A DNA stretch of 64,000 nucleotides from the NCBI GenBank assembly GCA_964644695.1, contig CAZXWN010000007.1, forward strand, positions 1 through 64,000. Reading direction: 5' to 3'. Source of the DNA: CAZXWN01 sp964644695 [NCBI: uncultured bacterium]. Lineage in GTDB: Bacteria; UBP4; UBA4092. Positions 54,091-62,296 of the stretch are shown in pieces. The notes beneath the pieces are model-generated. The model worked only from the letters and a program-made list of their open reading frames with translations. It ran no database searches and was not told where the DNA came from. The stretch's first letter is position 1. Each line of letters opens with the position of its first letter. Position numbers and translations under genes: made by a program.

Positions 54091-54271
54091 AACCAATCCC
54101 CCAGGTGATGGGGTGTGTCCTGCAGGCTCAGGGCGAATGGGCGTATGCCGAGACTATGCATTGGTTGTTGCAACCCCCAGGTGATGGGGTGAGTCCTGCA
54201 GGATTGGAAAAGAAGTTACTATTTATGTCTTTATTGGTTGCAACCCCCAGGTGATGGGGTGAGTCCTGCAG
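54091..54271 (-). CRISPR. Array 2, mini-array f (3 repeats, 2 spacers)
   Basis: Repeats at 54091, 54167 and 54237; spacers of 41 and 35 bases. The rightmost repeat is intact at both ends, so this is the only mini-array whose leader-side repeat is not degenerate. It is the most likely site of recent growth. Confidence 0.93.
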
Positions 54272-54696
54272 GTGCACCCCATCTAACCCTAATAAAATCA
54301 GGGGCGGGGAAGGCCATTTTCGGGGGTGACGATAAGACCTGCTTGACAAACCCCTCTAATGGTCCGGTTTTGGTATTTAAGTCAAATATTATCAATAGTC
54401 GGTGCTGACAACCTGCTCATTTTCTGATAACCTGTTGATTGTCAAAGACTTCGCCATTCCTTTGCCGGAATGACAGGGTGTTTCAGGGTGTGCCCCGATG
54501 TCTTTTCGTATCAGAGAGTTAGTTCATTTGTCAAAAAGACAGGGGAAAACCCTCTATCCCAATAAGGTATCCAGACCCGATTCGTATCTGCTTCGTTACT
54601 TTTGGATATCGTGCCAAACATGAACCGTACCTGTCAAGTTACCTTAATTAAGTTCTTTTGTAAAGAGGGGGAAAGTGAGGGGGAGGAGAAAAGAAA
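54272..54696. other. Leader-side flank of array 2
   Basis: No gene is seen. At 54432-54480 a stretch with GATTGTCAAAGACTTCGCCA and a following GGAATGAC resembles the leader unit beside array 1, but it lies about 160 bases from the last repeat. Confidence 0.5.
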
Positions 54697-54720
54697 CGGG
54701 GCGGAAGGAAATCCGCCCCG
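54697..54720 (-). terminator. Rho-independent terminator
   Basis: CGGGGCGGA and TCCGCCCCG form a 9-bp stem; the minus strand continues TTTCTTTTCTCC. It is 16 bases after the stop codon of the GH27 gene. Confidence 0.82.
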
Positions 54721-54736
54721 GAGGTAAGTCTATTTT

Positions 54737-56695
54737 TTAGTATTTCCAGAGATCGGGTTGAGGGGTTCCGATTTTCAGGAACTTTGTACTTTGCGGCGGG
54801 ATTTCCAGAGTCACTTGCGCATCAAAGGTCCCCAGGTCCTGATTCAGCCAGAGGTCCCGGATGTTCTGGGAACCTGTCCATCCAATATCAGAGCCGGTCA
54901 GAAGGACTTTATTATCTTCTTTGGTGAGGTTCAAAACAGCCACCGCCAGTGTCCCATCAAATAAAGGACGGACCCACACTTCATGGTCTTCGGTCTGTTT
55001 CACCCGTTTCCCCTGAATCCCCAGGGGGTCTTGATCGACAGCCAGGACTTCATCATTGGATAACAGGCTGAGAGTAAATTCATCCAGCTGCGTCAAATCA
55101 CATCCAATCAACAGCGGGGATGCCAACATACACCAGATGGAAATATGGCTGATTTGCTGATGCGGCGTTAATTCGGAAGGATGAAGGCTCGGCCCCCAAC
55201 CCACTTTTCCAACGACCAACATGTCCGGGTCATTCCAATGCCCCGGTCCGGCATATTTTTCCAGTCCAACCTGGAGATTGATATAGTCATACACCAGTCC
55301 CCACCAGTCTCCAATATCCAAGGTCGTCCGCCACAGGTTGCCTCCCACTTCAGCGCCCCATTCCCAGACTTCCCCCTGTCCATACTGGCAGATACTGAAC
55401 ATGATGTCCCGGGGACTTTTCTCAATCGCATCACTCATAATCTGGTAAGGTTTCATCCGCTCTTCACGGGTGGGATTCTTCACAATTTTCTGGTAGGAAC
55501 ACCAGTCGTATTTCAGGTAATCAATTCCCCATTCCGCAAAGGTATCCGCATCCTGCTGTTCATGCTGGTAACTCCCAATATAACCGCCGCAGGTTTTGGG
55601 GCCGGGTGAGGAATAAATGCCCAGTTTCAGGCCTTTGGAATGGACATAATCGGCCAGGGCTTTCATATCGGGGAATTTGGAGTTTGGCTGAATCTTGCCA
55701 TCGGCATCCCGTTCCCCTTCCCAGGCATCATCAATATTAATAAACTGGAACCCATGGTCTGCCAGGCCGGAGGATACCATATAATCCGCAGCATCCTTGA
55801 CTTTCTGTTCATCCATCGCCAGTCCCCAGACATTCCAGGAATTCCATCCCATCGGAGGGGTAAGCGCCAGTTTACGACGGCCGCCCACAATCACAAAATC
55901 CCGACTGACAGATTCAGACCCGGAAGTGACGGTTATGGTTGACTTCGTAGTCCCGGCTTCTTTTAATGAACCGGTGATAATCCCGGTATTGGGGTCCAGA
56001 CTGAGTCCGGCCGGTAAGTTTTCAGCCGCAAATTTCAGAGGTTTGACACCGGTTGCCGGAACTCGATACAGGAAGGGTTTTCCCGGAGTGACGCCGTAAA
56101 TACGGGCACCGTGAATCCCCAGTTTATCATTGTTGACCCGTATCATCTGGTCATCCATAGGGGGAATGGGTTCATGTTCTTCGGGAGGAAGAACAGTGGT
56201 TTCCGGAAGTTCTTTCGTACCCGGGACCAGGTGAAGCAGTGCACCTGCCCAATCCGCATGGGCCATCGGTATCCATTCGCCGCCATCATTAATAAACAAC
56301 AACATCTGTTGTGCACCTTTGAGGTCCACCGACAGGTAACGAGCTTCATCACCCCGCCAAATCAGTCCTGATTCAGCTTTTTTGACTCCGTCCACCCATA
56401 TTTCAAACAGAACGGGGACTTTCCGGGGGGCCTCATCATCCATCCCAACCATGGTTTCAAACTTCAGGGCAGCCCCTTTGAGGTTTATCATCATGGAACT
56501 GCGGGCATGGGTACCTATCCCGTGAGCATATACGATTCCGTTCAAGGTGATGGGATTGAATATACAGGTTTTGCAAGCCTGGGCATCGCCCCAGCTTTGA
56601 CGAACTTTCGTCAAATCCAGTGAGTCCAGCCAGATGGCATTGGGGGGTGTGGCGGACTGAGTCAAATCATGTTTCTGAAGATGTGTAAATTCCAT
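54737..56695 (-). CDS. GH27 alpha-galactosidase with NPCBM domain
   Basis: A 652-residue multidomain glycosidase: an N-terminal NPCBM carbohydrate-binding domain (about 20-145, with YAHGIGTHARS), a putative Ig-like segment (about 195-270, with LSLDPNTGIITGSL), a GH27 barrel from about 278 (LTPPMGWNSWNVW) and a C-terminal beta domain. The nucleophile Asp is in YLKYDWCSYQ, and the acid/base Asp is probably in WRTTLDIGDWW. It should remove terminal alpha-galactose. No signal peptide is visible at this start, unusual for an NPCBM enzyme; an upstream start in frame is not apparent. It is a single gene beside the CRISPR locus. Confidence 0.9.
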   Translation of the reverse strand: MEFTHLQKHDLTQSATPPNAIWLDSLDLTKVRQSWGDAQACKTCIFNPITLNGIVYAHGIGTHARSSMMINLKGAALKFETMVGMDDEAPRKVPVLFEIWVDGVKKAESGLIWRGDEARYLSVDLKGAQQMLLFINDGGEWIPMAHADWAGALLHLVPGTKELPETTVLPPEEHEPIPPMDDQMIRVNNDKLGIHGARIYGVTPGKPFLYRVPATGVKPLKFAAENLPAGLSLDPNTGIITGSLKEAGTTKSTITVTSGSESVSRDFVIVGGRRKLALTPPMGWNSWNVWGLAMDEQKVKDAADYMVSSGLADHGFQFINIDDAWEGERDADGKIQPNSKFPDMKALADYVHSKGLKLGIYSSPGPKTCGGYIGSYQHEQQDADTFAEWGIDYLKYDWCSYQKIVKNPTREERMKPYQIMSDAIEKSPRDIMFSICQYGQGEVWEWGAEVGGNLWRTTLDIGDWWGLVYDYINLQVGLEKYAGPGHWNDPDMLVVGKVGWGPSLHPSELTPHQQISHISIWCMLASPLLIGCDLTQLDEFTLSLLSNDEVLAVDQDPLGIQGKRVKQTEDHEVWVRPLFDGTLAVAVLNLTKEDNKVLLTGSDIGWTGSQNIRDLWLNQDLGTFDAQVTLEIPPQSTKFLKIGTPQPDLWKY

Positions 56696-56806
56696 GAATC
56701 AATTCCCTTTATTCCTTAAGAAAGATTAAATGATAGAGCCTACATAAAAACTCATATTATTTTAACAGTGATTGACAGGCTCCGGGAATTGAAGAGGTTG
56801 GAATTT

Positions 56807-57199
56807 CTATTCCGGCGGAAGGTTCTGAAGACGGCGGAGGGTTACCTCGTCTAATCCGAAGAAGTGACCCACTTCATGGATGACGGTAATGATGATTTCC
56901 CGCTGCAATTCTTCCAGAGAATTACTGTGGGATTCCAGGTTTTTCTGAAACAGGATGACTCTGTGGGTCTCATAGGCATGTTCCCAGTACTGATGAGTCA
57001 GGGGTACTCCAATAAAAACACCCATTAAATTGAATTTCCCAAATTTGTTTTGTAATTCACGGTTGGGATAATCCTCGACATAGACGGCCACATTTTCCAT
57101 CTTTTCACGAAATTCAGCCGGAATATGCCGGAGGGCCTCTTCGACAACTCGTTCAAATTCATCACGAGTCAGTTTGGGGTGATTTGATTCAGTATCCAT
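56807..57199 (-). CDS. Small zincin-like metallopeptidase
   Basis: The 130-residue protein carries HEVGHFFGLDE near its end, the HExxH zinc motif of the small metallopeptidase family PF06262. It begins with an RDEFERVVEEAL-type helix followed by IPAEFREKMENVAVYVEDYP, typical of the family. Function of these cytoplasmic proteins is unclear. It lies 51 bases before the MBL hydrolase stop in the reverse direction, on the same strand. Confidence 0.87.
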   Translation of the reverse strand: MDTESNHPKLTRDEFERVVEEALRHIPAEFREKMENVAVYVEDYPNRELQNKFGKFNLMGVFIGVPLTHQYWEHAYETHRVILFQKNLESHSNSLEELQREIIITVIHEVGHFFGLDEVTLRRLQNLPPE

Positions 57200-57250
57200 A
57201 TACCCTTGATTGTCGCAGAACCTCCAGCACTTGTCGAATACAGGGCAGGA

Positions 57251-58039
57251 CTAGAGATGGTAGGGAGCGGACAGGATATGTTGATGGATCACTTCTAATT
57301 TGAGGATGGATTTGGATTGATGCAGCGCTTTCTGAGCTGTCGCCAGTGCGATCTCCGGGCGGTTGTTTTCATCACTCAGGTGGGCTAACAGTACCTGTTT
57401 GATACGAGTCTGATTCCAGAACAATTCCACCAGGGTCCGAGCGGCATCCTCATTGGAAAGATGGCCTTTGTCGCTTCGGATCCGGGCCTTCAGATATTCG
57501 GGATAGGGCCCCACATCCAACATTCTCCGGTCGTGATTGGATTCCAATACCAACAAATCTGTTTCATGGATTTCCCGGAGGACCGCAGGGGTCATCCGTC
57601 CGATATCCGTTAATACACAGGCGCGGGAATCCTGATGGATCACGGTCACGCCGAAAGGGTCCCGGGTGTCATGCAGTTTGGCAAAGGTATTGATTTTCAG
57701 GTCTCCAATATCCAGCAAATCTCCCGTCCGAAACAGGTTATATTTCATCTTGAAAGCGTATTTCAGGTAGGGATTCATCTCGTCCCAGGTGGCAGAGTTG
57801 GTGAAGACAGGTATTGAGTGACGGCCGGCCAGTACATCCAACCCTTTGTAGTGGTCGCTGTGGCCGTGGGTGATGATGATTCCATTGATATCCGATGGAG
57901 ACAGCCCCAGGGTTTGGAGACATTGCGTGGTCTCTTTGCAGGATATCCCGGCATCCACCAAAACCGTTGTAGTTCCATTGGTGACCAGATAACAATTGCC
58001 TTTACTGCCGCTGGATAGAGAATAAAATGTGAGTGACAT
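57251..58039 (-). CDS. MBL-fold metallo-hydrolase (YycJ/WalJ-like)
   Basis: A 262-residue metallo-beta-lactamase-fold protein beginning MSLTFYSLSSGSKGNCYLV with the metal motif THGHSDHYKG (HxHxDH). SLSSGSKGNC is characteristic of the YycJ/WalJ group, which are thought to be DNA exonucleases linked to repair or cell-wall signalling. It is upstream of the small zincin gene and may be co-transcribed with it. Confidence 0.88.
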   Translation of the reverse strand: MSLTFYSLSSGSKGNCYLVTNGTTTVLVDAGISCKETTQCLQTLGLSPSDINGIIITHGHSDHYKGLDVLAGRHSIPVFTNSATWDEMNPYLKYAFKMKYNLFRTGDLLDIGDLKINTFAKLHDTRDPFGVTVIHQDSRACVLTDIGRMTPAVLREIHETDLLVLESNHDRRMLDVGPYPEYLKARIRSDKGHLSNEDAARTLVELFWNQTRIKQVLLAHLSDENNRPEIALATAQKALHQSKSILKLEVIHQHILSAPYHL

Positions 58040-58090
58040 GACAAATTATTATCGCACCTTTTCCGATTGGATTTCAGCCGAAAAAACAAA

Positions 58091-58123
58091 ACCGCCCCGA
58101 CATCCGGAAGACATCGGGGCGGT
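58091..58123 (-). terminator. Rho-independent terminator
   Basis: ACCGCCCCGA and TCGGGGCGGT form a 10-bp stem; the minus strand continues TTTTGTTTTTTCG. It ends the radical SAM/lipoprotein operon. Confidence 0.9.
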
Positions 58124-58142
58124 GAGATGAAACAGTATTGGT

Positions 58143-59237
58143 TTATTTCTTGACGGGAGCAGGTTGACCTTTTGCAGGAGCTGTAGTGCTAACAGACTGA
58201 GGAGCAGCAATCATCTTCTTATATTGCGGGGAAGATAAGTAGGCGACCCGTTGTTTGATTTCATTCATAACTTTGGGATTCTTGTTCCGCTTCGCAACCA
58301 TACCTAATAATTCGGAGGCTTTTGCAGGGTCTTTCAAGTTAAAGGCATAGATTTCTGACATTTTGATGAGGGTACCATCCGCCTTGGCTTGAGCAATCAG
58401 GGTCTCTCTGGAACCCGCTGTTGTATCTTTGGAGGGTGCAGGGTATGCAGTGTAGGCTGAATAAGCAACTAAACCTTTTTTGTAATAAGATTTCGCTTTG
58501 TCAGTCTGTTTCAGGGCATCATAACTACCACCAATCAGAATATCTGAATACAGATAATAATCTTCAGCCATCTGATTATTCGGGAATTTGCTCTTAAGGG
58601 ATTTCAGAGTCGCTTCGGTCTTGGAAATGGCAGTCGCCATGGCATAAGATTCAGCCAATGCAACATAACCCGAAATCAATAGAGCTTCCTTTTGATTTTT
58701 CGGCATTTGAGGAATGATACTGATGGTGTTGAGATAATCCTTATAGGCGGCTTCGGCTTTGGCAAACTCCCCAGTCACACTGTAAGAACGGGCGATGCTG
58801 TTTTTGGCTTCCAACATGGCATTACCATTGTTTGAATCAACCGCCAGCGTCTGCCATATTTCGCGAGCCTTCGTCCAATCTTTCTTTGCACCGTAACAAT
58901 TCGCAATGGACAGTTGAGCTCCGGCTTTTAAATCCTTATTATTGGGGTAATTGTCTATTGCTTTCTGGAATTCCTTGATAGACCGGTCAAACTGGCCCAT
59001 GCGGGCATATGAATCCGCAATATTCATCTGAGCAAATGCAGACCGTTCATCCTTGGGATATCTTTCAATAAACTCTTCCAGTTTAGCCACTGCACCGGCG
59101 ATATCGCCAGTCTTATTGGCTTCCTGAACCTCGGCGATGAGTTTCTCCGGGGTTTTACGGGCACAGCCTGTCAATACCATCATGGACAGAGCACCGCAAA
59201 TCACACTCATTTTCAGCAGGGTACGAATGTTAAACAT
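58143..59237 (-). CDS. TPR lipoprotein
   Basis: The ATG at 59237 overlaps the end of the upstream radical SAM gene by eight bases. The 364-residue product has a lipoprotein signal with lipobox LTGC (Cys near residue 25), then six or seven tetratricopeptide repeats (for example KRYPK.. style GDIAGAVAKLEEFIERYPKD and MGQFDRSIKEFQKAIDNYPN), and a Pro/Ala-rich end. It resembles the outer-membrane assembly lipoprotein BamD or YbgF-type repeats but is longer than BamD. It is the third gene of an operon with two radical SAM enzymes. Confidence 0.85.
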   Translation of the reverse strand: MFNIRTLLKMSVICGALSMMVLTGCARKTPEKLIAEVQEANKTGDIAGAVAKLEEFIERYPKDERSAFAQMNIADSYARMGQFDRSIKEFQKAIDNYPNNKDLKAGAQLSIANCYGAKKDWTKAREIWQTLAVDSNNGNAMLEAKNSIARSYSVTGEFAKAEAAYKDYLNTISIIPQMPKNQKEALLISGYVALAESYAMATAISKTEATLKSLKSKFPNNQMAEDYYLYSDILIGGSYDALKQTDKAKSYYKKGLVAYSAYTAYPAPSKDTTAGSRETLIAQAKADGTLIKMSEIYAFNLKDPAKASELLGMVAKRNKNPKVMNEIKQRVAYLSSPQYKKMIAAPQSVSTTAPAKGQPAPVKK

Positions 59238-60678
59238 ACTCTTCACTCTCTTCGTCTTTAGAATTTGACCGGCGGAAAGTCGAGGCAATCAGCCCCGCTC
59301 CCTCTCGGATTAGGGTACTAAATTCATATAATGTCTTCACGCCTTTCAGCCGAAGCCACATATACCCTGGGCTTAAATGATACGACCGAATGGCATGATT
59401 GCGCAACTTCCAAAGTTTTTCTGGACTTAATTGGTCCGTTTTAATAACGGGGAAGGCTTCTGAATTATCCAATACATCGACATCGGCTGAAGTGTATCCC
59501 TTTTCAATGGCTTCTTTTCGGAAAGGGGTACCCATCTTCGGAGCGGCAATATTGAATGAGGCAAAATCAGGCAGTAATTCTTTGGCAAAATCAATGGTCA
59601 TTTGGGCCGTTTCCTCAGTTTCGCCGGGCAGCCCAATAATAAAGTGCGCCAGGGTCCGTATTCCTTTTTTACGGCACAGCTTAAAGATATGGCGGACCTG
59701 GTCGGGCTTTACGCCCTTCTGGTAATGCTTCAATATCTCGTCTGAGGCAGACTCAACTCCGAACTGGATAGTATGGCAACCGGCTTTGGCCATCAGGTCC
59801 AAGGTATCTTCATCCATCACATCTACTCTGGACAGACAGACCCAACTTAACTTCATATTCTTGGAAATAAGCTGTAACAGGAACTCACGGGTCTGTTTCT
59901 TGTTCACGGCAAAGGTAAAATCTTTGATCCAGAATTCCTTGATTTTAAACTTACGGTGAAGATACTCTATTTCTGCAACAGCATTCTCAGGCTTCCGCAA
60001 TTTTAACGGGACAATACTGGAAACACAGAAAGAACATTTGAAAGGACAGCCAAAATTAGTCAATGTACTGGCAAAAGGCATATATCGGCCATGGGGAATC
60101 CGATATTGTTTCCAGGGAAAGAGTTCCAGTTTGGGTAAAGGAAGTTCAAACTCTTTGTCTTCGGTATATCGCCGGCCTTCCAAAACTTCTCCGTTGTACC
60201 GGTAAGTAATATAGTCCGTCTTCTCACCCTTTAAATCACCACGAAGGAACCGTAACAGAACATCCGACGTAAAATCCAATAGGGCTGCTGTTAGAAATTC
60301 ATGCTTTGTCAATATTTCAGTGGACCGGGACAGGAAGATATCCCCTGTGGCCATCACAAGTTTGATGTCAGGCTTTTCTTTAAGTACCTGTTTTACAAAA
60401 TCGAAGTCCTGAACCCAGGACACTCCACCCGTCAAGAAGAAAACAGCGTCTATCTCCATTGGCTTGATTTGTTTCAAAGCCTCTTCGGGAGACAACCTCA
60501 GAACATTGGCATCTAAAACGGTAATATCGTGTTCCTGAGCCAGAAAACCACTTTGGACGACTAAATCATAAGGATGCCAATAATAGCGGGCCTTACTGGC
60601 ATGACTGCAATAGTAATCGCGGAGATACAGCTGATCTCCCGGGGGATTTAATAATAATATCGAACGACGCGGTGACAT
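59230..60678 (-). CDS. B12-binding radical SAM protein
   Basis: The 482-residue enzyme has an N-terminal cobalamin-binding-like domain (ILLLNPPGDQLYL; VVQSGFLAQEHDITVLDANV) and a radical SAM barrel with the cluster motif CPFKCSFC, followed by GLPGETEET. Members methylate or rearrange unactivated carbons on lipids, antibiotics or cofactors. Substrate here is unknown. It lies six bases after a related gene and overlaps the TPR lipoprotein gene. Confidence 0.9.
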   Translation of the reverse strand: MSPRRSILLLNPPGDQLYLRDYYCSHASKARYYWHPYDLVVQSGFLAQEHDITVLDANVLRLSPEEALKQIKPMEIDAVFFLTGGVSWVQDFDFVKQVLKEKPDIKLVMATGDIFLSRSTEILTKHEFLTAALLDFTSDVLLRFLRGDLKGEKTDYITYRYNGEVLEGRRYTEDKEFELPLPKLELFPWKQYRIPHGRYMPFASTLTNFGCPFKCSFCVSSIVPLKLRKPENAVAEIEYLHRKFKIKEFWIKDFTFAVNKKQTREFLLQLISKNMKLSWVCLSRVDVMDEDTLDLMAKAGCHTIQFGVESASDEILKHYQKGVKPDQVRHIFKLCRKKGIRTLAHFIIGLPGETEETAQMTIDFAKELLPDFASFNIAAPKMGTPFRKEAIEKGYTSADVDVLDNSEAFPVIKTDQLSPEKLWKLRNHAIRSYHLSPGYMWLRLKGVKTLYEFSTLIREGAGLIASTFRRSNSKDEESEEYV

Positions 60679-60684
60679 AGGGGG

Positions 60685-62094
60685 TTATTTTGCCAGCTGA
60701 ATCAGCTGCTCCAAGCCATATCGAATATAGTTTGCTACTTCACGGGCTGACCGGACTTTCCCCAGAGTTCTTAAGACATAACTGGGCCGCAACAGAAACC
60801 GCCGTACAGCTTTTTTCCGGAGCTGCTGAAGCTGGTCCACCGTTAAGGCGAGGGAAGGAACCACCGGTGAGTCATAGGCTTCGTCAGGGAACTGCCCTTC
60901 TTCCAATAAACCTAATTTGACGACTTCCTTATAATAATCTGTGCCGGGGAAAGGATACAAATAGAAAAACTCTACGAAGTCAGGGTCCAGTTCCAAACCA
61001 AAATCTACCGTCTGCTTAAAAGTCTCCTCAGTTTCCCAGGGAGCACCAATTAAAAGGTAAATACTGGTCCGGATACCCACTTTCTTACATAATTTGATAG
61101 CATCACGGGCCTGTTGGAGAGTGGCACCTTTTCTGAGTTTCTTCAACATTTCATCCGAACCGGCTTCAACTCCAAAGGCAATCAACCAGCATCCTGCCGC
61201 TTTCATGGCACGGAGCCGGTCCTCATCAATCGTGTCCACTCTGCTATTACAGGTCCACTGGACACCCAATCCAGATTGTTCAATCTGCCGACAGAGTTCC
61301 AATGTCCATTTTTTATCAAAGGTAAAGGTATCTGACCGGAACAGAAAATTCCGGATACCGTACTTTTCCACACATTCTCTGATTTCCCCCAGGATATTCT
61401 CGGGAGACCGAGCGCGTATCTTGAGTCCTGCCACCTGTGTTGATAAACAGTAGATACACTGGTAGGGACATCCCCGATTGGTCATGATATTGGTCTGCGG
61501 TTCACCGGTATCGGGGCGGTAATAGAGGCGATTATCAACGAGGTGGCGAGCTGGATATGGGATTGAGTCTAAATCCTGGATATATCCCCGGTCTGGATTG
61601 CGAGTAATGACATCGCCATCACGCCAGGTAATACCAGGGATAACCCGCCAATCATCCGCCTGTGCCATATCTCGGCCAGTCAATTCATATTCACCCCGGA
61701 AACAAAGGTCTAATTGAGGGTATTGCCGGAGAGTTTCTTCATCCCGAGTATTGAAATGGGCTCCCTTAGCAGCCACCAGGATACCCGGTTTGACCCTCTT
61801 AGCTATCGCCCCAGCTTCCATGTCCTGGGACAAAGAAGGGGTTGTTACACTCAACACCACCATATCTGGATCAAATGAACGCAAATCGTCCTCATAGGCC
61901 GACCATTCAAGGTCCAGAACTGGATAATCCCGGATTAAACAAGTAACACCCACCATTTCCATCCCTGCCGCCAGATACATCAAATCGATGGGCGGACGAG
62001 GTGAAACAGTTTTGAGTTTATCTATTGGTGTCTGACACCGGTCCTCACGAATAAACTTTCCCGTGGGAGGGATGCAAAATAATACTTTTTTCAT
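60685..62094 (-). CDS. B12-binding radical SAM protein
   Basis: The 469-residue enzyme has a cobalamin-binding N-terminal domain (DLMYLAAGMEMVGVTCLIRD; VVLSVTTPSLSQDM) and a radical SAM domain with CPYQCIYC. It is clearly paralogous to the next gene, with shared endings such as FGVEAGSDEMLKKLRKG and GVESASDEILKHYQKG. It is the first gene of a three-gene operon ending in a TPR lipoprotein. The pair probably acts on related substrates; envelope lipid modification is a guess from context. Confidence 0.9.
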   Translation of the reverse strand: MKKVLFCIPPTGKFIREDRCQTPIDKLKTVSPRPPIDLMYLAAGMEMVGVTCLIRDYPVLDLEWSAYEDDLRSFDPDMVVLSVTTPSLSQDMEAGAIAKRVKPGILVAAKGAHFNTRDEETLRQYPQLDLCFRGEYELTGRDMAQADDWRVIPGITWRDGDVITRNPDRGYIQDLDSIPYPARHLVDNRLYYRPDTGEPQTNIMTNRGCPYQCIYCLSTQVAGLKIRARSPENILGEIRECVEKYGIRNFLFRSDTFTFDKKWTLELCRQIEQSGLGVQWTCNSRVDTIDEDRLRAMKAAGCWLIAFGVEAGSDEMLKKLRKGATLQQARDAIKLCKKVGIRTSIYLLIGAPWETEETFKQTVDFGLELDPDFVEFFYLYPFPGTDYYKEVVKLGLLEEGQFPDEAYDSPVVPSLALTVDQLQQLRKKAVRRFLLRPSYVLRTLGKVRSAREVANYIRYGLEQLIQLAK

Positions 62095-62296
62095 GGTATT
62101 CCAATTATTCTAAAGTCTAACCCACCTTGAGACCTGTTTCAATCTTACTAAAACGAAGTCCGCATAATGTCAAAATAAATCTGGTAGAACTAAATTGTAT
62201 ATACTATATTTATCGTATGTATTATATTAAGGGATAGTACCATAGCATGTTTTTTACTTCACTTTCAGCCAGGGAACCCCACATTAGGTTAAACAG

